This document shows, piece after piece, positions 8,503 to 16,795 of a stretch of 64,000 nucleotides of DNA. The DNA comes from Lysobacteraceae bacterium (GTDB lineage Bacteria; Pseudomonadota; Gammaproteobacteria; Xanthomonadales; Xanthomonadaceae), in contig SCUI01000004.1 in assembly GCA_004297225.1 (NCBI GenBank), positions 164,724-228,723 on the forward strand. Direction: 5' to 3'. A program made the position numbers and the translations under genes. The notes below the pieces were generated by a model. It saw nothing but the letters and a program-made list of their open reading frames with translations. It was not told the DNA's origin and did no database searches. How positions within the stretch are numbered: position 1 is the stretch's first letter; the number at the start of each line of letters is the position of its first letter.

Positions 8503-9183
8503 ATGCGCCTGTTGCTCGCCGAGGACGACCGTGCGCTGGGGCAAGCCCTGGCCGACGGCCTGCGCCGCCTCGGGCATGCCGTCGACTGGGTCGAGGACGG
8601 CCGCCACGCCGCCAGTGCGTTGGCAGATACCCCTTACGCCGCGGCGATCCTGGACTGGAACCTGCCGCGCATGAGCGGCGTGGACGTGATCGCCGGTTTG
8701 CGCCGTCGCGGCGACCGCCTGCCGGTGCTGCTGCTGACCGCGCGCGATGCGCTCGACGACCGCGTGCAGGGCCTGGACAGCGGTGCCGACGACTATGTGG
8801 TCAAGCCGGTGCACCTGGACGAGCTGGCGGCGCGGGTGCGCGCGCTGTTGCGCCGCGCCGAAGGGCAGGCGGCGCCGGTGCAACGGGTGGGCGCGCTGGC
8901 GCTGGACCCGGGCAGCCGCAGTGCGCGCCTGGACGATGTGCCGCTGGAGCTGTCGCCGCGCGAATACGCCGTGCTCGAGGCCCTGGCCGCGCGGCCGGGC
9001 CACGCGCTTTCCCGCGCGCAGCTGGAGGACGCGCTCTACGGCTGGGGCGAGGAAGTGGCGAGCAATGCGGTCGAGGTGCATGTGCACCACCTGCGCCGCA
9101 AGCTGGGCCCCGAGTGGATCCGTACCCTCCGCGGCGTGGGCTACGCCTTGTACCCGCCGTTGGCCGACGGGGAAGCCCCGTGA
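8503..9183 (+). CDS. OmpR/PhoB-family response regulator, QseB/PmrA subgroup
   Basis: 226 residues. Receiver domain about 1-115: acidic pair in LLLAEDDRALG, phospho-acceptor Asp51 in AILDWNLPRMSG, Thr in LLLTARD and Lys in VVKPVHLDEL. Winged-helix domain from about 125: LELSPREYAVLEALAARPG, then VASNAVEVHVHHLRRKLG and IRTLRGVGYAL, typical of QseB/PmrA. ATG 8503 is chosen over a TTG at 8455, which lies in a regulatory box. Its stop overlaps the kinase GTG (GTGA). The stimulus is unknown. Confidence 0.9.
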   Translation: MRLLLAEDDRALGQALADGLRRLGHAVDWVEDGRHAASALADTPYAAAILDWNLPRMSGVDVIAGLRRRGDRLPVLLLTARDALDDRVQGLDSGADDYVVKPVHLDELAARVRALLRRAEGQAAPVQRVGALALDPGSRSARLDDVPLELSPREYAVLEALAARPGHALSRAQLEDALYGWGEEVASNAVEVHVHHLRRKLGPEWIRTLRGVGYALYPPLADGEAP

Positions 9184-10547
9184 AGCGCCCCTCGCTGCAG
9201 CGACGCCTGTGCTGGCTGGTCGGCCTGCCGGTCGTCGCGCTCTGGCTCGCGGCCGGATTGTGGCTCGGCCAGCGCACCGCGCACGAAACCGCGGAAATGT
9301 TCGACCGTGAACTCGAGCGCACCGCGGCCAGCGTGCTGGTGGTGCTGGAAGGGTTGCCCGACGCGGCGCTGCTTGCGCGCGGCGCCGAAGCGATCGGAGC
9401 GGTCGACGACGACGACGGCGGGCATGGCGAGATCATGGTCCGCGACCGCTCCGGGATGCTGCTGCTGGACGCGTCCGTGCTGCCGGCGCTGGAAGCGGCA
9501 TCCGGCGCGCCGCATTTCCACACCCTCGACCACGACGGCGAGCGCTGGCGCGTGTACCAGCGCTGGGATCGGGCGGGACGCCACTGGATCCAGGTAGCGG
9601 CGCCGCTGCACGACCGCGACGAGCTGTTGTCGGCGCACCTGCGCGCGCTGCTGCTGCCGCTGTGCGGCTTGCTGTTCCTGTTGCCGCTCGCGACCTGGCT
9701 GGCGTTGCGCGCCGGGCTGGCGCCGCTGCGATCGCTGTCGCAGGCGATCGCGGCGCAACCGGCGCGCACGCCGGTGCTGAGCCGCGATGATGTCCCCGTC
9801 GAACTGCTGCAACTGACCCGCGCGCTGGACGCTCTGGTGGCGCGCCTGGACGCGGCACTGTCGCGCGAGCGCCGCTTCACCGCCGATGCGGCGCACGAGC
9901 TGCGGCACCCGCTGTCGGTGCTGCGCCTGGAACTCGACCTGGCCGGCACCGCGCCCGGCGTCGAGGAGCGCGACCAGCACCTGGAACGCGCGCGCGACGG
10001 GCTGCTGCGGATGGAGCGCCTGGTCGCACAACTGCTGACGCTGGCGCGGGTCGAGTCGCTGGAACAGATCGATGACGCTGGCGAGGTCTCGCCGGCACGA
10101 CTGGCGCGCGAGGTGCTGGCCAGTGCCGCCGAGCGCGCCGCGCCGCGCGGGATCGCGTTGTCGCTGCAGGTCGACGCGGATGCGCCGGTCGCCGGCAGCG
10201 CCGGGCTGCTGGCCATCGCCCTGGGCAACCTGGTGGACAATGCCATCAGCCATGGGCGGACGCGCGGGCAGGTCGGCGTCATCGTCCGCCGCGACGGCGC
10301 GATGGTCGAGCTGGCGGTCGACGACGACGGCCCCGGCATCGACGCCGCCGCCGCCGCGCGCCTGGGCGAGCGTTTCATGCGCGGCAGCGGCAGCGCCGGC
10401 AGTGGCCTGGGGCTGTCGATCGCCCAGGCGATCGCCGGCCTGCACGGCGGCGGCATCGCGATTTCCCGTTCCCCCGCGGGTGGCGCGCGCGTGGTATTGC
10501 GCCTGCCCGCGGTTTCCCCCCGAACCGGCCATCACGGCCCTGATTGA
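9180..10547 (+). CDS. Sensor histidine kinase partnered with the upstream regulator
   Basis: 455 residues from the GTG overlapping the regulator stop. Two membrane helices (about 10-28 and 155-180) enclose a periplasmic sensing domain; a HAMP-like segment follows. The H-box is DAAHELRHPLSVLRLELDLA with His239; the residue after HELR is His where most kinases have Thr (HELRTPL). The N-box LGNLVDNAISHG, G1 DDDGPGID and G2 SGLGLSIAQAIAGLHGG are intact, so ATP binding is expected. Resembles QseC/PmrB kinases. The HELRHPL variant could alter phosphatase activity, since this Thr is important for dephosphorylation in related kinases. Confidence 0.9.
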   Translation: MKRPSLQRRLCWLVGLPVVALWLAAGLWLGQRTAHETAEMFDRELERTAASVLVVLEGLPDAALLARGAEAIGAVDDDDGGHGEIMVRDRSGMLLLDASVLPALEAASGAPHFHTLDHDGERWRVYQRWDRAGRHWIQVAAPLHDRDELLSAHLRALLLPLCGLLFLLPLATWLALRAGLAPLRSLSQAIAAQPARTPVLSRDDVPVELLQLTRALDALVARLDAALSRERRFTADAAHELRHPLSVLRLELDLAGTAPGVEERDQHLERARDGLLRMERLVAQLLTLARVESLEQIDDAGEVSPARLAREVLASAAERAAPRGIALSLQVDADAPVAGSAGLLAIALGNLVDNAISHGRTRGQVGVIVRRDGAMVELAVDDDGPGIDAAAAARLGERFMRGSGSAGSGLGLSIAQAIAGLHGGGIAISRSPAGGARVVLRLPAVSPRTGHHGPD

Positions 10548-10558
10548 GGTCTGACTCC

Positions 10559-10993
10559 ATGCAAATCGTTCCGAACCTGCTCCTCGCCGCTGCCCTCGGC
10601 CTTTCCGCGCCGCTGGCGTTCGCCCAGGACCATGCGCACCACCATGCCGCACCCGCCGCGCAGGCTGCTGCGCCGGCGCAACGCTACGCCACCGATGCGC
10701 CGCTGCGCGAGAACATGGCCGCCATCCGCGAGATCGTGCAGACGCTCGAGCATGCGGAGCACGCCGGGCTCGCCGACGCGGAGGTCGCCACGCTGGCCGG
10801 CAAGGTCAACCACCACGTCAACCAGATCATCGCCAACTGCAAGCTCCCGCCCGACGCCGATGCCGCGCTGCACACGATCATCGTCCCGATGGTCCAGGAA
10901 GCCGGCAAGCTCAGGAACGCCCCGCAGGACCTGTCGCCGGTGGCCGGGTTGCGCGCAGGACTCGAGGCCTACGACGCGCAATTCAAGGAGTGA
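10559..10993 (+). CDS. DnrO-like secreted His-rich protein
   Basis: 144 residues from ATG 10559, preceded by GAGGT. A signal peptide (MQIVPNLLLAAALGLSAPLA, cleavage near AFA/QDH) leads to a His-rich stretch DHAHHHAAPA that could bind metal, then a helical domain with LRENMAAIREIVQTLEHAEH and NHHVNQIIANCKLPPDADAA. Similar small proteins in Xanthomonadaceae are labelled DnrO, near denitrification genes. The name rests on recognised resemblance; the function is not established. It follows the kinase by 11 bases and is probably co-transcribed with it. Its stop is one base from the stop of the convergent gene. Confidence 0.55.
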   Translation: MQIVPNLLLAAALGLSAPLAFAQDHAHHHAAPAAQAAAPAQRYATDAPLRENMAAIREIVQTLEHAEHAGLADAEVATLAGKVNHHVNQIIANCKLPPDADAALHTIIVPMVQEAGKLRNAPQDLSPVAGLRAGLEAYDAQFKE

Positions 10994-10994
10994 A

Positions 10995-11921
10995 TCATTC
11001 CGCGGGCGCGCCAGGTGTCCATGTTTCCTGGCGCGTCAACGGACCCAGATAGACGATGTGGGTGTGGAGTTCGCCGATCCTGGAGACGCCGTAGACCGGG
11101 TAGTCGTAGAAGTCCTCGAACGGCAACAGGCCGACCGTACCGCGCAGGTCCAGCGCCGCGGGGGACGCGAATGCATCCTTCACCGGCAGGTCGTCGCCGA
11201 CCAGCGACAGGCTGGCGACCGCCTCGCGCGGAATCCCGGCTTCCAGCAGGCGCAAGCCGGCGGGGCGGCGATTGTCCACATCGAAACGATAGCGACCGCC
11301 GAGCATCATGTGCATGGCGCCGGCATAGGCCACGATCCGCGCATCCGGGTGCGCCTTCGACGCTTCGAGCATCGCCCGCGCCATCGTCTCGTTCCGGGTG
11401 TCGTCGAGCAACGCGCGATTGATGAAGATCCGGGTCGAGTCCTCGTCCATCGCCACGACTTCGACCACGCGGTCTCGATTCGCATGGGCCCAGCGCAGGA
11501 TGCCGTGCAGCGGCAGCGCCTCGACCTCGCCCCAGATCGCGTCGAATTCGTGTTCGTCGCCCGAGGCCAGGTAACGGTCGATCGCAGGCTGGGTCGAGCC
11601 GGGGAGCTCCAGCAGCAGCACCAGCCGATCGTCGCCGAGCTCGTCCATCAGCCCGGTGAAGAAATCCACGGTTTCCCGGCGGAAATGGGTTTCACCGACC
11701 AGCAGGAAACGTTTGGAGGACACCTGCGCCGCAAGCGCCGGCCGGTCCAGCAGCCCGGGTTCGACCAGTGGCCGGAGCGCATCCACGTCGGTGGCCTGGA
11801 GCCCGGCGACGGGTGGCTCGTGCCAGTCCGGCGCGAGAAAGGCGCGCAGCGCCAGCAGGAGCGCGAGCACGCCCACGATCCACGCCAGGACCCTGGCGAC
11901 GAGGAGGAGCCGTCTTTTCAT
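10995..11921 (-). CDS. Membrane-anchored Tiki/ChaN/EreA-like protein
   Basis: 308 residues: an N-terminal membrane helix (about 5-28), then a soluble periplasmic domain. The strand RFLLVGETHF (71-80), the later LLLELPG and VVAMDEDSTR and the RNETMARAML...VAYAGAMH segment recall the GE-H-containing fold shared by ChaN (haem-binding), EreA and Tiki/TraB proteins, in which Glu and His line a metal or haem site. I do not recognise a specific orthologue. An FNR-type box lies 72 bases upstream of the start, placing it in the anaerobic regulon; a haem or metal role is possible but unproven. Confidence 0.5.
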   Translation of the reverse strand: MKRRLLLVARVLAWIVGVLALLLALRAFLAPDWHEPPVAGLQATDVDALRPLVEPGLLDRPALAAQVSSKRFLLVGETHFRRETVDFFTGLMDELGDDRLVLLLELPGSTQPAIDRYLASGDEHEFDAIWGEVEALPLHGILRWAHANRDRVVEVVAMDEDSTRIFINRALLDDTRNETMARAMLEASKAHPDARIVAYAGAMHMMLGGRYRFDVDNRRPAGLRLLEAGIPREAVASLSLVGDDLPVKDAFASPAALDLRGTVGLLPFEDFYDYPVYGVSRIGELHTHIVYLGPLTRQETWTPGAPAE

Positions 11922-11986
11922 GGTGCTGTCCCGCGGTTGCCACGAAGCGTGGCGCGGGATTGCAGCACCCGGCGGGCCGGCACCGA

Positions 11987-12000
11987 TTGACCTGGATCAA
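11987..12000 (-). promoter_or_regulatory. FNR-type box before the Tiki/ChaN-like gene
   Basis: TTGACCTGGATCAA matches TTGAY-N4-RTCAA fully. With the centre at -41.5 a start near 11952 is predicted, and TGCAAT (11964-11959, minus strand) matches the -10 in four of six positions. Confidence 0.7.
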
Positions 12001-12052
12001 TCGACCCGGGCGAAACCGGTCACCCCTGCCATCAGTCCGGCGTACGACCGAT

Positions 12053-13108
12053 CTATCCGGATCCCGGCCCGTCGATCGCAGCGTGCATGGCTTCCAGCGC
12101 GGGCAGCGGATCGATGCCGCGTTCCTCCAGCCAGTCCGGGTCGAACAGGGTCTCCGCGTAACGCTCGCCGCGGTCGCACAGCAGGGTGACCAGGCTGCCG
12201 CGCTCGCCGCGGTCGCGCATGCGGGTCGCCAGTTCCAGGCATGCGACCAGGTTGGTGCCGGAGGAGCCGCCATAACGCCGGCCGAACAGCGCCTCCAGCA
12301 ACCACGCACCGGCGACCGAATGCGCGTCGGGGACCTCGACCACTTCGTCGACGATCTCGAACAGGAAACCGGGTTCCACCCGCGGCCGGCCGATGCCTTC
12401 GATCACCGTGCATTGCCTGCAGGTGGCGTCGCGGCGCCCTTCGCGCCAGCCGATCGCGAACGCGGCGCCTTCGGGCTCGGCCACGCAAAGTCGGGTGTCC
12501 AGCCCGCGGTAGCGCAGGTAACGGCCGATGGTCGCCGAGGTGCCGCCGGTGCCGGCGCCGCAGACCACCCATGCCGGTTCCGGATGCGGCTCGCGCTGCA
12601 GCTGGCCGAGGATCGATTCGGCGATGTTGTTGTTGCCGCGCCAGTCGGTGGCGCGTTCGGCCAGGCCGAACTGGTCGAGATGGCACGCACCGTTGGCGGC
12701 GTGCCACTCGGCCCGCATGTACACGTGCGCGGGATCGTCGACCAGGTCGCATTGGCCGCCGAGCGCGCGCACCGCGGCGATCTTGCGCGGCGCCGTGCAG
12801 GCCGGCATCACCGCGACGAACGGCAACCCGAGCAGGCGCGCGAACCAAGCCTCGGAGATCGCGGTGCTGCCGGAGGACGCGTCCACCACCTGCTGGCCTT
12901 CGCGCAGTCGGCCGTTGCACAGCGCGTACAGGAACAGCGAGCGCGCCAGCCGGTGCTTCAGGCTGCCGCTGGGATGGGCGGCCTCGTCCTTGAAGTAGAA
13001 GTCGATGCCCGGGAAGGCCGGGAATCGCTGGTGCAACAGGTGCGTATCCGCCGAGCGCGCGGCCTCGCGGCGCAGCAGCGCGACCGCTTCACGTACCCAG
13101 GCGCGCAC
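12053..13108 (-). CDS. PLP-dependent cysteine synthase-fold enzyme, Cds1-type cysteine desulfhydrase
   Basis: 351 residues of fold-type II PLP enzyme. The cofactor lysine is Lys51 in HPSGSLKHRLARSLFLY; the phosphate loop is GAGTGGTSATIGRYLRYRG and the substrate loop ASSGSTAISEAWFARLLG. These match Cds1-type cysteine desulfhydrases (cysteine to pyruvate, ammonia and H2S) better than CysK or cystathionine beta-synthase, but substrate preference cannot be proven here. It overlaps the end of the upstream decarboxylase gene by 20 bases, so the two are one transcription unit under an FNR-type box. Confidence 0.75.
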   Translation of the reverse strand: MRAWVREAVALLRREAARSADTHLLHQRFPAFPGIDFYFKDEAAHPSGSLKHRLARSLFLYALCNGRLREGQQVVDASSGSTAISEAWFARLLGLPFVAVMPACTAPRKIAAVRALGGQCDLVDDPAHVYMRAEWHAANGACHLDQFGLAERATDWRGNNNIAESILGQLQREPHPEPAWVVCGAGTGGTSATIGRYLRYRGLDTRLCVAEPEGAAFAIGWREGRRDATCRQCTVIEGIGRPRVEPGFLFEIVDEVVEVPDAHSVAGAWLLEALFGRRYGGSSGTNLVACLELATRMRDRGERGSLVTLLCDRGERYAETLFDPDWLEERGIDPLPALEAMHAAIDGPGSG

Positions 13109-15017
13109 GGACCTGTCCTTCCAGGTATTCGAAATAGCGATCGATGTAGCTGATGCCGTTCTCCCGATCCAGCAGGTACGGGTTCATCAGGGTGTGCCGC
13201 AACAGCACCAGCGCATCGTCGTCCTCCTCGTCCGGGCGGGCGAGGCCGAGGCACTTCAACACGTCCTGCGCGTCGACCGGGTCCATCGCGGCGACGTGCA
13301 GCGAAGTCACCGAGCCGAAGAATTCGCGCGTCTGCAGCGGTTGTTTGGGATTGCAGCGCAACTCGTCGTGCAAGCGGCGCACGAAGTCGCTGGCGTCCGC
13401 GAGCCGGGTGTTGTCGCGCGGGTTGATCGCCAGGCAGACCAGGTTGCTGTCCGGTTCGAACGGCACGCAGGCGTTGGCGACGTCGGCGATGTCGGCGGCG
13501 AACTTCCGCGCGCGCGCATGGAAGGCTTCGGCGGCGAGCAGCGAGTGCCGCTGCAGCTGGCCGAAGCCGGTATGGTCCAGCGGCAGCACCTTGTGGGTCA
13601 CGTAGGCGGCCGCGGCGGCGGCGCCCGGCTTGGAGCCTTCCAGCGTGTACTGGCCCAGGTTGCGGTAGTGCGCCAGGTAATCGCCGGGCGACTCGCTGTG
13701 GAACACGTAGTCCGCGCTTTCGGACAGCAGCGGCATCGCGCGGTGGTCGCGGCAGACGAAGGCGCCGGCGCCGTACGGCAGGTAGCCGAGCTTGTGCGGG
13801 TCCACGGTCACCGAATCGGCGCGGCCGAGCGCGGCAAAGGCCGCGTGCACGCGTTCGGACGGGAAGTGTTCGAAGCCTTCGGCCACCTCGGCGCGCGTGC
13901 GCATGCTGCCATCGGGGTTGCGGAACAGCGCGGCCAGGTAGCCGCCCCAGGCGGCGTCCACGTGCACGCAGGTGCCGAAGCCGCGGCGCGCGGCTTCGTC
14001 GCGCGCATCGCAGACCAGATCGATCGGATCGATGCCGCCGTACTCGGTGGTGCCCAGTACGCCGACCGCCATCAGTACCGGCTGCCCGGCGCGTTCGCAG
14101 GCGTGCAGCATTTCCACCAGCGCCGCGGCGTCCATGCGCATCCCGTGCTGCGGCACCGCCTGCAGCCGGTCGCGGCCGAGGCCGAGCAGCTTGAGTCCCT
14201 TGCTCCAGGAGTAGTGCGCGGTGGCCGGTGCCAGCACCATCGGCACCCGCAGTTGCGGATGCGCTGCGAGGAAGCCGTGCAGGCCGCGCTGCTCGAGCCG
14301 CTGCGCCTGCACCCGCCCGCGCCACTTGCGGCGCTCGTTGCCAGGTTGCTGCGCCAGCCATTCGTTCCACTGCGCCAGCAGCGCGATGGCGTCGGCGGGC
14401 GACAGGTTGAACGCCTGCCAGTCGTCCTCGGGCAGCTCAAGCGCCTCGGCCGGCACGTGCGCGGCACGCAGCGCCACGGCGAAGCCCTTCAACGCCAGCG
14501 CCAGGCGCAGCGCCTGCAGGTTGGCCGAGGTGCCGCCGGAGGTGAGGTGGCCGAACGCGCAATCGGGCAGCTTGGGATCGTGCCGGTAGCCGAGCATCCG
14601 CGCGAGCTGCAGGCCGACCTGGACCTCCAGGTCCACGGTCACCGGCGCGGCGTCCTCGCTGACGTTGTTCGGGTTGTAGGGCAGGGTCAGGATCTGCGCG
14701 GCCAACCCGGGCAGCAGCAGGTCGGACACCATGTGCCCGAGGTAACGCGGGCTGTGGAACGGCACGGACTGCTTCAGCGCGGCCGAGAGCTGGTGCAGTT
14801 CGCGGCGCATGCGCGCCTCCAGCTGCAGGTAGCCCGGGCGCTGGGCGGCGGCGGTGGGGATCGCCGGCGGGTCCTCGGGGTGGAAGTTGCGGCGCCAGTA
14901 GACGTGGTCGCGCAGGAACTCGAGCACCAGCTTCTCGAGCAGGGAGTCGTTCTCGCCGTACGGGCCGAGGAAGCAGGCGTCGACCATGCCGTGGTCGTCG
15001 GGTGCGCGGAAGTCCAT
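13089..15017 (-). CDS. Group II pyridoxal-dependent amino acid decarboxylase-like protein
   Basis: 642 residues, longer than usual for group II decarboxylases (about 480-550). PLP features: SGGTSANLQALRLALA, HYSWSKGLKLLGLG, VHVDAAWGGYLA and VTVDPHKLGYLPYGAGAFVC with Lys409 as the Schiff-base lysine. The substrate (aspartate, cysteine sulfinate, glutamate or an aromatic amino acid) cannot be assigned. An insertion at about 200-240 is Arg/Gln-rich. The chosen ATG lies exactly 41.5 bases from the centre of an FNR-type box; a second Met at codon 11 is an alternative but has no ribosome site either. It overlaps the Cds1-like gene. Confidence 0.85.
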   Translation of the reverse strand: MDFRAPDDHGMVDACFLGPYGENDSLLEKLVLEFLRDHVYWRRNFHPEDPPAIPTAAAQRPGYLQLEARMRRELHQLSAALKQSVPFHSPRYLGHMVSDLLLPGLAAQILTLPYNPNNVSEDAAPVTVDLEVQVGLQLARMLGYRHDPKLPDCAFGHLTSGGTSANLQALRLALALKGFAVALRAAHVPAEALELPEDDWQAFNLSPADAIALLAQWNEWLAQQPGNERRKWRGRVQAQRLEQRGLHGFLAAHPQLRVPMVLAPATAHYSWSKGLKLLGLGRDRLQAVPQHGMRMDAAALVEMLHACERAGQPVLMAVGVLGTTEYGGIDPIDLVCDARDEAARRGFGTCVHVDAAWGGYLAALFRNPDGSMRTRAEVAEGFEHFPSERVHAAFAALGRADSVTVDPHKLGYLPYGAGAFVCRDHRAMPLLSESADYVFHSESPGDYLAHYRNLGQYTLEGSKPGAAAAAAYVTHKVLPLDHTGFGQLQRHSLLAAEAFHARARKFAADIADVANACVPFEPDSNLVCLAINPRDNTRLADASDFVRRLHDELRCNPKQPLQTREFFGSVTSLHVAAMDPVDAQDVLKCLGLARPDEEDDDALVLLRHTLMNPYLLDRENGISYIDRYFEYLEGQVRARLGT

Positions 15018-15051
15018 GCCCGCAGGCTATTGACGCCGCCCGTTCCCCGCT

Positions 15052-15065
15052 CTGACCTGCATCAA
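15052..15065 (-). promoter_or_regulatory. FNR-type box before the decarboxylase-desulfhydrase operon
   Basis: CTGACCTGCATCAA matches with one mismatch. If bound at -41.5 transcription would start at 15017, the A of the start codon; TAGCCT occupies the -10 window (15029-15024, minus strand). Confidence 0.6.
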
Positions 15066-15109
15066 GCCCGCTCGTGGGGGACGCCGCAGCGGGGCCCTGG
15101 CCGACGACT

Positions 15110-15147
15110 AAAAAGCGCTCTCGAGGAGGGCGGGGCCCCGGCTTTTT
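15110..15147 (-). terminator. Probable bidirectional terminator after the norB-nnrS-sirB2 operon
   Basis: AAAAAGC (15110-15116) pairs with GCTTTTT (15141-15147), enclosing a GGGGCCCC palindrome; the A and T runs would give U-tails on both strands. It lies 27 bases past the sirB2 stop. Confidence 0.5.
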
Positions 15148-15174
15148 CCGCGGAAGCGCCCCACCCGAAGAAGA

Positions 15175-15576
15175 TCAGGAGATATATGGCAAGAGCCAGC
15201 CCCAGGGACTGTGCAGGCGGGCGATGCCGACGATGACGAGGAAGGTGGCCAGCGCCAGCGCATAGAAGATCGCCTTGCGGCGGCGCGTGCCGGCGCGCTT
15301 GAGGGCGAAGACACCGAGGATGACGTAGACCACGACCAGCAGCAGCTTCAACGTCAGCCAGCCGTTGGCGAACAGCGCGCCCGGCAGCACCGCGACCAGC
15401 ATCAGCCCCGCGGTGAGCAGCACCGTGTCGATGGTCCAGCTCAGGTAGCGCACCGGGTTCCACAACGGCCAGCGCATCCCCATCAGCACCGCCAGCCCGC
15501 GCAGCGCGAACAGGCTGCCGCTGAGGCTGATGGCGAGGATGTGGACGTAACGGATCTGCGGATAGAACTCGATCAT
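15175..15576 (-). CDS. SirB2-family small membrane protein
   Basis: 133 residues with four membrane helices. QIRYVHILAISLSGSLFALRG at the N-terminus and the pattern of short loops match the SirB2 family of unknown function. Last gene of the norB-nnrS-sirB2 operon, 10 bases after nnrS; SirB2 genes are often found near NnrS and other respiration genes. The conserved His (VHIL) could bind haem, but no role is demonstrated. Confidence 0.8.
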   Translation of the reverse strand: MIEFYPQIRYVHILAISLSGSLFALRGLAVLMGMRWPLWNPVRYLSWTIDTVLLTAGLMLVAVLPGALFANGWLTLKLLLVVVYVILGVFALKRAGTRRRKAIFYALALATFLVIVGIARLHSPWGWLLPYIS

Positions 15577-15586
15577 GCCGCGCGGC

Positions 15587-16795
15587 CTAGCCCGGGCGTC
15601 CGTCGATGCGCGGAGTGGTGTAGATCTTCAGCGAGCGCAACACCCACGGCGTGAACGCCAGCAGCCAGCCGAGCGCTGCGACCGCGTGCCACAGGTACTG
15701 GTCGGGCGCCAGCTCCGCCATCACCCGGATCACCGCCACCACCTGGATCACGGCGAAGGCGAAGGTCGCCACCCCGCCGAACACCAGCGGCCGGCCGGAA
15801 TGCCCCTGGGTCACCCGCGTCACCATCGCCACCAGCAGGCTGCCGAAGAATCCGATGAACAGCGCGTGCGCCGGCCCGCGGCCGAGGGTGAAGCCGCCGC
15901 CGCCCAGGTAGATCGCGCTCTGCGCCAGGTACAGCAGCATCGCCACCGGCAGCCACGCGTAGCCCCAGAACAGCACCTTGACCAGCAGCGGCGCCTGTCC
16001 GCGCGGCCAGTTGCGCCACAGCCACGTGCCGGTGAGCAACGCCAGCGCCGCGTCGGGCAGCCACAGCCAGCCATAGGCGTGCGCAAGCTCGAGCGCCAGG
16101 TGCGCCAGCACCAGCGGCCAGAACACCGCGAGCATCCACATCGGGCGCCAGCCGCGGTAGCCGGCGACGGTGTTGCCGGCGAAGAACGGGAACATGCGGT
16201 GGGCGACGGTCACGTACACCGGCAGCAGCAGGCCGAAACTGCCGATCTTGATCGCCGCGAACATCAGCCGCGCGTTGCCGGTGTGCAGGTACACCGTGTA
16301 GCACAGGAAGCCCGCGAGCCCGAGCAGCAGCGCGCCGCCGCACGACAGCGCATGCCAGGTCCGGCCCCCGTCTCGCCACAGCCAACGCAGCAGGTAGAAC
16401 AGGCCGGTGCCCCAGCCGGCGATGGTGAACACCGCGCCCAGGTGCAGCAGGTGCCCGGGACCGAGCGCACCGGCGAGGGTGAGCAACTGGCCGCCGAACA
16501 GGCCCACGCCGACCGGCACGTAATGCCATTTCGTCAGGTCTTCCTGGCCCATCCAGCGCGGGAACACCGTCAGCAGGAAACCGAACATGAAAGGCGCCAG
16601 CACCTGGTACTGCATGACGATGGCATGCAGCCAGCCGGCATAGACCTCGGGCTGCGGCATCGAGGTGGGCGCCCAGCGCGTGGCCACCAGCCACGCCGCC
16701 CACCACAGCATCGCCAGCAGGACGTTCCCGGCCCCCACCGCGAACAGCAGGCGGTGGGGGGCGTTGGTGATCGGCAGTCCCTTCAGTTCCATCAT
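15587..16795 (-). CDS. nnrS: NnrS-family haem-copper membrane protein
   Basis: 402 residues with about 12 membrane helices. NnrS proteins bind haem and copper and protect cells from nitric oxide stress in denitrifiers. Typical segments: APHRLLFAVGAGNVLLAMLWW, VLAPFMFGFLLTVFPRWMGQ, VAHRMFPFFAGN, HALFIGFFGSLLVAMVTRVTQGHSG (written here in parts: HALFIGFFG, VTRVTQGHSGRPL). The start ATG overlaps the norB stop (ATGA), so translation is coupled with nitric oxide reductase, which fits the role. Confidence 0.92.
   Translation of the reverse strand: MMELKGLPITNAPHRLLFAVGAGNVLLAMLWWAAWLVATRWAPTSMPQPEVYAGWLHAIVMQYQVLAPFMFGFLLTVFPRWMGQEDLTKWHYVPVGVGLFGGQLLTLAGALGPGHLLHLGAVFTIAGWGTGLFYLLRWLWRDGGRTWHALSCGGALLLGLAGFLCYTVYLHTGNARLMFAAIKIGSFGLLLPVYVTVAHRMFPFFAGNTVAGYRGWRPMWMLAVFWPLVLAHLALELAHAYGWLWLPDAALALLTGTWLWRNWPRGQAPLLVKVLFWGYAWLPVAMLLYLAQSAIYLGGGGFTLGRGPAHALFIGFFGSLLVAMVTRVTQGHSGRPLVFGGVATFAFAVIQVVAVIRVMAELAPDQYLWHAVAALGWLLAFTPWVLRSLKIYTTPRIDGRPG

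Noticed and set aside
15018-15174. A small gene in the gap between the decarboxylase and sirB2
   Set aside because: Only short frames without ribosome site; the gap is explained by a terminator-like hairpin and an FNR box.
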